A stretch of DNA of 64,000 nucleotides from Halictus rubicundus (Eukaryota; Arthropoda; Insecta; Hymenoptera; Halictidae). The notes below the pieces were generated by a model, which worked only from the letters and a program-made list of their open reading frames with translations, did no database searches and was not told the DNA's origin. The stretch spans positions 5,236,058-5,300,057 of the forward strand of contig NC_135153.1 in the NCBI RefSeq assembly GCF_050948215.1, read 5' to 3'. The translations under genes and the position numbers were made by a program. Shown here in pieces: positions 58,101 to 64,000 of this stretch; the stretch's first letter is position 1, and every line of letters begins with the position of its first letter.

Positions 58101-61100
58101 ACTGTATTCCCCTAAATTTCCCCAGTCTGACGTCACTAGTTGGTGCTGCGAGTAGAGCTACGCTCTGTCTCGCCAGATCAATACTTGTGCCCCGTCACGG
58201 CCTGGTCACGTGACGCGTTTCGTCTCTGTCGTGCACACAGTCAAACCTGTTTTTGGGCGGTAGATAGGAACCGCATAGAAGAAACCGCACACTTTAAAAT
58301 TCAGAAACTTCATGAATAGCTATAACAAATAATTTTTTACAACATATTAAAGACAATTTTGTTTATGCGGTGGAGAGGGACCGCATAAAAAAAGTCTCAC
58401 TTAGAAAATATGTCAAAGATTTACGAAATAGCGAGAAAGTGTTTTCCAAACAAAATAAATAATTAAATTACTCGTCGTAGTCCAAAACGTACATCTCTTT
58501 GTGACGAGAACATTACAAAGGTGTTATAATGCCAACACCGTTGGCATTCGTATACCGCATAAAAAAAATCGCACAAAACAAATCGCACAAAAAATAAATT
58601 GCATAGAAAAGGACCGCACAAAAACAGGTTTGACTGTACAGAGTGTCAAAAAATTATATGTCACGGCCACCATAGCGTGATTCTACACCTACGATTTGGT
58701 GGAGATTGACATAAAAAACTCCCCGCAAAATTGACCTTGATGTTGAAAATCAAGGTCAAAAAAACAAACTTTTTTTTTTGTTTAACCGTGTTCTACTGGT
58801 CACAAGAATCAACTTTGTGAAAGAACCCATGGGTCGCATCTTAACCGTTCTCTTAAAAAATGATGTTGCATTTCTTATAATTTTTGCCGCTTCTTTATTT
58901 GTAAATTTTTTACATCCAGCGCCAATATATAAGTAAATAGCGTACTATCATACAGCGGGTACCATCAATAAGCTATCTCGTTAAGTATGAAATTATCCTA
59001 ATCATGATACTCCTATTTCTCTAACTACAGAATGAAAGAAAGAAGCTGCAAAAATTATAAGAAATGCAACATCATTTTTTAAGAGAACGGTTAAGATGCG
59101 ACCCATGGTTTCTTTCACAAAGTTGATCCTTGTGACCAGTAGAACACGATTAAAAAACAAAAAATTTTTGTTTTTTTGACCTTGATTTTCAAGATCAAGG
59201 TCAATTCTGCGGGGAGTTTTTTATGTCAATTTCCACCAAATCGTAGGTGTAGAATCATGCTATGGTGGCCGTGACATATAATTTTTTGACACCCTGTACA
59301 CCGGCACTGGCAGAGAGAGGGTAACTTTTTCCCCTCAATTCGTGCTCCCTCCCCTCGTCTGGCGACACTGGCTACGCTTAGTAACTCGATCATCAAAAGT
59401 GCTGCTCTGACGACGTTTTCTTCGTTAGTATCGCAGCTCCGTCGTACTCGTACCCTTACCGAGAGAATACCGTAGCATTTCCCCCACTATTTTTTCCACC
59501 ATTCCCTCGATCTGATAACTTTGCTTAGGATATATTAATGGTAAAATGTGACGTACCGTCGCGGCAGGAGGAGGACTTGCGCACCCTTCGGTCATGGCGT
59601 GCTCGTGGTACATGAAACTGTGAAGAAGAGTGTTGTTCGGGTGGAGACCTGCTGCTGAAGCTTCCGCCGCGCCTCCCAGTCCTCCCAGCCCTCCCAACCC
59701 TGCCAGGCTTCCCCCGCCACCCTCCGAAAGCTGGAACGTAGCGTACGGAGAGATGTCCTCCGCTGTCTCTGTAACCCACCAGAGGCATTGCCTACCTTTC
59801 AAATCGCGTCGGGATGACTTTGATGACTGTAGGTGTCAATGAATTTTGGCATGTTCACTATGTTACTTTGCCCTATCGTCGCAAACAGAAGCCAAGCGTT
59901 ACGAGTTGCACAACGAATTCTTTCGATCGAACACGATATACCAGATCCCGAGAATACGTTGTAACAATTTAGCATATGGTCCTTTTTAACGCCACCATAA
60001 AACCTCTACAGTCTTATTCCGTGTGCAAATTGCATTTATTTTACATTCGCAAAGGCGTGGCAGAGTTTTTATTTAATCGGACCTTGATTATTCACTGCTT
60101 GAAATATTTCAACGTATTACTGTCAGTCTATTGATTTCGTATACAGGGTGTCCCATTTAAAGCTTCGAACGCAATTATTTCTCAAACTATAGATCGCTGT
60201 AAAAAATATTTCAAATACAACTTACCCTGTTTCGGGGAAGACATCTTATGGTGGTCAGAAATCTTCTCTAGGTGGACGTGCATCCGTGTAGCTAAGCTAA
60301 ATTTTGAACGGCACTAAATGACCTTGAATGACCTTGGAAGACGAAAGTGTTATAGGTCAGTGAATGCATCTCGGGATAGGCTACACGCTTACCTAAATAA
60401 AAACATACAGTTCCGTGTAAAATAACAGGGGTCACCTTGAAATCTCGGAAGCACGTCCATCTAGAGAAGATTTGTGACCACCATATGATGTCTCCCTCGG
60501 AACAGATTAAGTTTTATTTGAAATATTGTTTACAACGAGTTATGTGTAGTTTGAGAAATAATTATCTGCGAAACCTCAAATGGGACACCCTGTACATAAT
60601 GTATAATTGATCTTTATGTCAGTACCAGGGTACCCGGGTACCTACTTTCAATTTGTCTTGGAAATATGTCGTACGTTTTCGTTGAGAAACAGCAAGATTG
60701 TTATACATTTCTACTTTCTTGGGCGGTCATACATTATTTACATTTGGGACATGAAGACATACGCTTAAACTATGAAGTTTAGCGATCACAAATTCTGTTG
60801 AATCAATTTTTCTTCTCGAATGAAACCCCTTGTCCAACAAAACCACCAACTTGTCTCTAATCCTTAACACTTCGGGAATTTCGTTAATATCCCATAAAGG
60901 GATATTGACAGATTGTTGAGAAAAGGAATGTCTAATTACAGGATAAAGTTGTCCGCTTCCATACATCAGAGACCACTTGCAATTCAATTTAGGTTCCTTG
61001 TGCAATTCATGTTAACTCGGAAATTCGTTTACTTAATTCGAGTAGAACGTACTAAGAGTCAGATGGTCATGGATGATTCAAGCGATGCATGAGTTAAACG

Positions 61101-63197
61101 ATCAACCAAACTCAGTGGAGCGAATGAGTGAGAAGTCTATCATGGGGGAGAGTCATGGTCTTGCAACTCATTCTCGGAAAATATCAACATATTCTCTAAA
61201 ATATCGAAAGCGGTTCGCTCGAAACGATCGAAGAAAAGTATCCGAAGAGCGAATTGTTAGACTTCAATCGTCTCGTGGGAGAGAATTCAAACTGATCATG
61301 GTACATACAGAGATGATCGTACAAGAAGCGCAAAGAAAAAATGATGAAGAACCTCTGTCTACGGTGATGTCATGGAATGAAGATGTGATCAAATAAACGA
61401 TCGCCCCTGGTGAACAGCGTATCGATCGCTAACGGGTCAGTCCAGACCCATTTGATCTGCGCTACGTGTGCGACTGTTACCTGAACAACAATTATAGTAC
61501 CAAACCTGGCTGTCGTCCGTATCGTAACAAAGGTTCACCTGGAATCTTGTCGGGCCCTCCGCCCGTATTCGCTTGTTGCAAGGCGACCTTGTGAATGGTG
61601 GCGTAGTATCGTTCTCTTTGTGTCTCAGCGTTCTGTTGGTTCTCTTGAGACTCTTTCATTGGCCGTTGCACTCTGTCCCCAAGGTATCCTGCGAATTTCA
61701 GACAACGTAAGTTTTCGCGTAATTTTCGTTTCTTCGAACGGACCAGCCACTCGAATACTTCTTTACTCGATATATGTCCCAAATATCTAGCCGATAAAAG
61801 TCCCAGAACTATCCCTACTGCCGCGGGGTATACACCGTGAGGAGGTCCCCGAGGAGTGTAAACATAATACGGGTCGGGTGTATCGGTGTGAGACCAGGGG
61901 ACCACTACTAATCCGATAAGAAAACTTCTTTATTTTCAATTATTTTTTTATAGGACTTTCACCAACATATTCGTGGCATTTTTATAATGAAAATGATACC
62001 AAATATGATATAATTTCGATGATATTTACTTGTGTAATGAACGATTAAAAGTTTTGAACTTGAACGACAAAGAAGTTTTGTTATTGGATTAGTAGTGGTC
62101 TCACACCGATACCCCCGCCCGTGTTATGTTTACACTACTTGGCGATCGAGGCCGCTAGAGCTTCGCTGTCCTCCTCTACGTTCGGCGTACATCAAAGAAA
62201 CGTATCTTCTGGCCGATACATGTCCCTGGCCAGACCCATGCTTTGGACATACAGGGTTTCCCATGTAACACTTTCCACGATTTTTCAAGTACTTGCGATA
62301 ATCTGACAAACAAATATTTTCAACAAAATTGATCAGTTTTCGATTGGCTATACATTGCAATGAAAAAAAATGTTAGAAACAAACTTTTTTTACTATTGTC
62401 AAGGTCACCTTCATTTTTTTTAAATGGCACTTTGTATTCATGACTTAACAGTATTACAGCCCGTACCAAGACGCATCAATAATTTCTCGCTTTCTCGTAA
62501 ATAATTATTATGAACAAGTAAAAAGAAATTCGATCATCGATAACTGTTATGAGCGATCGAAATGAACTTCTCTCATTGATAACTGTTATGAGTGATCGAA
62601 ATGAACTTATCTCATTAATAACTGTTATGAGTGATCGAAATTAACTTCTCTCATTGATAACTGCTTTGAGCAATCGAAACAGTTTTTCTTTATCCATAAA
62701 AGTTATCGAAGAGGATCCAATTTTTTCGATACTAATAACTGTTAATTGTAATCAAAAAGTATAAAAGTCATTTTGTTCGTCGAATCTTTTCCTATATATT
62801 TTGTGCAGATTATCTTAAATTTCAATAATAATCAACTTTTTATCAATGATTTTTATCGTAGAAAATTGTAGACTAACTGTTATTTTTCTAAAATAGCATT
62901 ACGGTGACATGTCCAATATGCAGAAATAATGGAAAATAGGGGTTGTCAAGGAACCGTTGACAGTCAGAGAAGAAATATGCAATTATATCATCTATCGCGT
63001 TTCACGCGAGATGTCCCCAAATTTTTGGTACGCAGCTTGTCATATGAACTTACTGCTTCTCCAGCGGAAGGCTACGACCACCAGAGCAATCAGCAAAGTA
63101 ACCGTAGCCACGATTAGCGGAAACATCACCTTCACATCTGCATAAAACGGCACGGCTGACGTGATCCCACGTTTCGAGAGTTCTGGCGATGGCGGTT
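55134..63197 (-). CDS. Dscam2: Dscam2-like cell adhesion molecule, 3' (C-terminal) exons only
   Basis: Immunoglobulin-superfamily receptor for neuronal self/non-self recognition and synaptic layering. Only the last 330 residues are in the window, in six minus-strand exons: 63197-63054, 61688-61539, 59768-59557, 57705-57552, 56785-56683, 55365-55134. Exon 1 seen: juxtamembrane PFYADVKVMFPLIV plus helix TLLIALVVVAF and stop-transfer RWRSR. Then RVQRPMKESQENQQNAETQR, DKIPETAEDISPYATFQLSE (a Dscam hallmark), a Gly/Ala-rich stretch, CASPPPAAT, RRRQQRKQQTPGDVESDESE, DPDQLTSSRTESSNQLDAGK, YHGTSSTSSDISPM, and ECDIDSLKKLKLGLRSSLWS, ending NNPSSDYSIAV. All phases match. The C-terminal SIAV fits a class II PDZ ligand. 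The last acceptor is a CAGCAG tandem. Dscam2 versus another Dscam paralogue is judged from the tail and not proven. Confidence 0.88.
55479..55550. mobile_element. Family B fragment in Dscam intron
   Basis: CAGTGTTTACTCGATATATG followed by CATGGGTCCGGCCATGGACA. It aligns with the complemented right part of the copy at 61762-62249. Only one end is present. Confidence 0.6.
56010..56095. mobile_element. Family L fragment in Dscam intron
   Basis: CAATTATTGTGGGGGCTATA then TTAATTATAGTTATT resembles the left arm of the element at 2124-2547. The second arm was not found. Confidence 0.4.
56335..56520 (+). pseudogene. Fossil of a Tc1/mariner transposase C-terminus
   Basis: A plus-strand frame contains FFGGKPRSFYKKEIYHLVKY and IITENDGDCMQLINIVKQ, the pattern of mariner-type transposase tails, and it aligns with the fossil at 15010-15250. 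Upstream catalytic parts are absent. It lies antisense within the last intron of the Dscam gene. Confidence 0.5.
57263..57468. mobile_element. Family J MITE in Dscam intron
   Basis: TTAGCATTAGAACTACCGAG on the left (first TTAA mutated to TTAG) and CCGGTAGTTTCAGTGTTAA on the right. It lies 84 bases past the donor of the exon at 57705-57552. Confidence 0.65.
58238..58636. mobile_element. Element R inserted in family D
   Basis: CAGTCAAACCTGTTTTTG on the left and CAAAAACAGGTTTGACTG on the right form a perfect 18-bp inverted repeat. The right flank is TA; the left is CA (mutated). The interior has repeated ACCGCATARAA-type motifs. Non-coding. Confidence 0.85.
58639..59296. mobile_element. Element S, long-arm foldback next to R
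   Basis: CAGAGTGTCAAAAAATTATA and TATAATTTTTTGACACCCTG are the termini, with TA on both sides (58637-58638, 59297-59298). Arms of about 250 bp mirror almost perfectly, including CGGCCACCATAGCGTGATTC and GGGTCGCATCTTAACCGTTC with their complements. No transposase. Confidence 0.88.
60144..60592. mobile_element. Foldback MITE T in Dscam intron
   Basis: CAGGGTGTCCCATTT and AAATGGGACACCCTG are perfect 15-bp termini with TA flanks (60142-60143, 60593-60594). Inner arms also mirror (CAGAAATCTTCTCTAG and CTAGAGAAGATTTGTG). 449 bp, non-coding. Confidence 0.85.
61762..62249. mobile_element. Family B long copy with inner foldback (Dscam intron)
   Basis: TTTACTCGATATATGTCCC on the left and GGCCGATACATGTCCCTGGC on the right. 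Inside, CGGTGTGAGACCAGGGGACC and GGTCTCACACCGATACCCC mirror each other around an AT-rich spacer. It starts about 75 bases upstream (in gene direction) of the acceptor for the exon at 61688-61539. Confidence 0.7.
62537..62690. repeat. Four tandem 39-bp repeats (Dscam intron)
   Basis: Units begin near 62541, 62580, 62619 and 62658 with TAACTGTTATGAG and continue GATCGAAATGAACTT and CTCATTGA. The last unit is the most diverged. Confidence 0.85.
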
Positions 63198-64000
63198 CTG
63201 CAAAGTTTCAGGAACACAGTGCTTTTGGAAAGGACTATTTCAATTTGATAACTGTCACCAGCAGGCTTAGACTTCTCTCTCTATCTCATACTTTTCGCTG
63301 CTACCGAAAATGTCAAATGAATCACATGTTTGTATGAATTTTTCTCTTCATTTTTCCGTTCCTTGTTCTAGTCTCAAGTGGGCCCCACGTGTTACAGTAA
63401 TTCACGGAATTGTTCAAACAATCTTTTAAACAATGGGTAACGCTTTCACAATCGTAGCTATATGCCGAAAATTATGAAAATCTGTAATTTTTACCGTTCT
63501 TTAGTCATTTGTAGCTCATCGCAACATTAACAAAGTTTTATGAAATTTACGGTATGTATTATTACTGATGTAAATGTACAAGACGTGTTCTTTAAATTTT
63601 TATTTAAATTTGTATTATTTTAAATGCAAGTATTCCAACATTTTCAGTATACGTCATTTACTAAATCAATCCTTGTAGCTTCACAGAGAGACAAATTACA
63701 TTTGTTTAAAAGTTGTTCGAACAATTACGCGAGTCACTGTATGCTCTAGTAGTCATTACATCGTGAAGTGCTGACAGTGAAAGCAAGTGATTTTTAAGAA
63801 TTTTGTGTACCATAACTATTATGCGTATGAATTGGAAAAAAAACTCACAGGGATTTTTTATGGTTCTTTTTTTAATAATTGGAATCAAAGTTGATAAAAG
63901 TTAAACATAAAAAATTAGGACAAATTGCGATTACTTAAAAAAAATTTTGCAGTTGGAAGGTCTTATAACACTAAACACACCCTGTAAAAATCAAATGAAA
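63198..64000. other. Dscam intron sequence to the window edge
   Basis: Upstream (minus-strand sense) of the transmembrane exon. No further Dscam exon was recognised up to 64000, so the fibronectin and immunoglobulin exons lie beyond the window. ACACCCTG at 63976-63983 near the edge looks like another transposon terminus. Confidence 0.45.

Larger units (their letters stand above)
58167..59368. mobile_element. Family D MITE split by two further elements (Dscam intron)
   Basis: The left part GTCTCGCCAGATCAATACTT to TCTCTGTCGTGCA, and the right part CACCGGCACTGGCAGAGAGA to TCTGGCGACAC, are the two halves of family D (compare the uninterrupted copy at 47710-47958, where they are contiguous). Between them lie elements R (58238-58636) and S (58639-59296), back to back and sharing one TA. 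Confidence 0.85.

Noticed and set aside
60727..61005. 92-codon minus-strand frame in a Dscam intron
   Set aside because: Does not resemble Dscam or any transposase I know and lacks acceptor/donor sites compatible with the neighbouring exon phases.

Overview
The window is AT-rich nuclear DNA from an insect, most likely a hymenopteran (bee, wasp or ant). The basis is short GT-AG introns, an insect-type seven-transmembrane odorant receptor whose exons read like the bee/ant 'YKWAVSLNRYPLKLLG' class, a Dscam2-type gene and an intact DAPK-type kinase. The species cannot be fixed from sequence alone. Exons were assembled by hand by joining splice sites in phase. All six protein genes give uninterrupted reading frames, except that the Dscam gene runs off the right edge.

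Layout. (1) 1-7.7 kb holds no gene I can support, only dispersed inverted-repeat elements. (2) 7.73-8.98 kb, minus strand: the Rieske iron-sulfur subunit of mitochondrial complex III, four exons, with one GC-AG intron. (3) 10.7-17.1 kb, plus: a complete seven-exon odorant receptor (396 aa) with transposon debris in every intron longer than 100 bp. (4) 18.7-20.9 kb, plus: CCT gamma chaperonin subunit (549 aa). (5) 22.7-32.0 kb, plus: a compact death-associated protein kinase (kinase, short ankyrin block, ROC-COR, death domain; 1,119 aa in 19 coding exons) that lacks a recognisable calmodulin segment. (6) 37.5-42.3 kb, plus: two tandem tropomyosin genes, each exactly 284 aa with identical exon lengths. 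(7) 42.3-55.1 kb: gene-free, carrying a degenerate transposon with a broken transposase, two hAT-type ends or elements, and a 1-kb minisatellite of palindromic 35-bp units. (8) 55.1-63.2 kb, minus: the 3' six exons of a Dscam2-like adhesion receptor (transmembrane segment plus cytoplasmic tail); the extracellular exons lie beyond the window.

The genes do not form a pathway. They are housekeeping (complex III, CCT), sensory (odorant receptor), signalling (DAPK), contractile/cytoskeletal (tropomyosins) and neural wiring (Dscam) genes that happen to be neighbours. The dominant non-genic theme is small non-autonomous DNA transposons. Several families use TA targets (Tc1/mariner-like), others are bounded by TTAA (piggyBac-like), and others have 8-bp target duplications (hAT-like). 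Some are nested two or three deep. I did not find a clear new biochemical system. The best candidates for a second look are the shortened DAPK, the derived tropomyosin pair, the palindromic minisatellite and the nested elements in the Dscam intron. Family letters (A, B, D and so on) are labels used only in this annotation.
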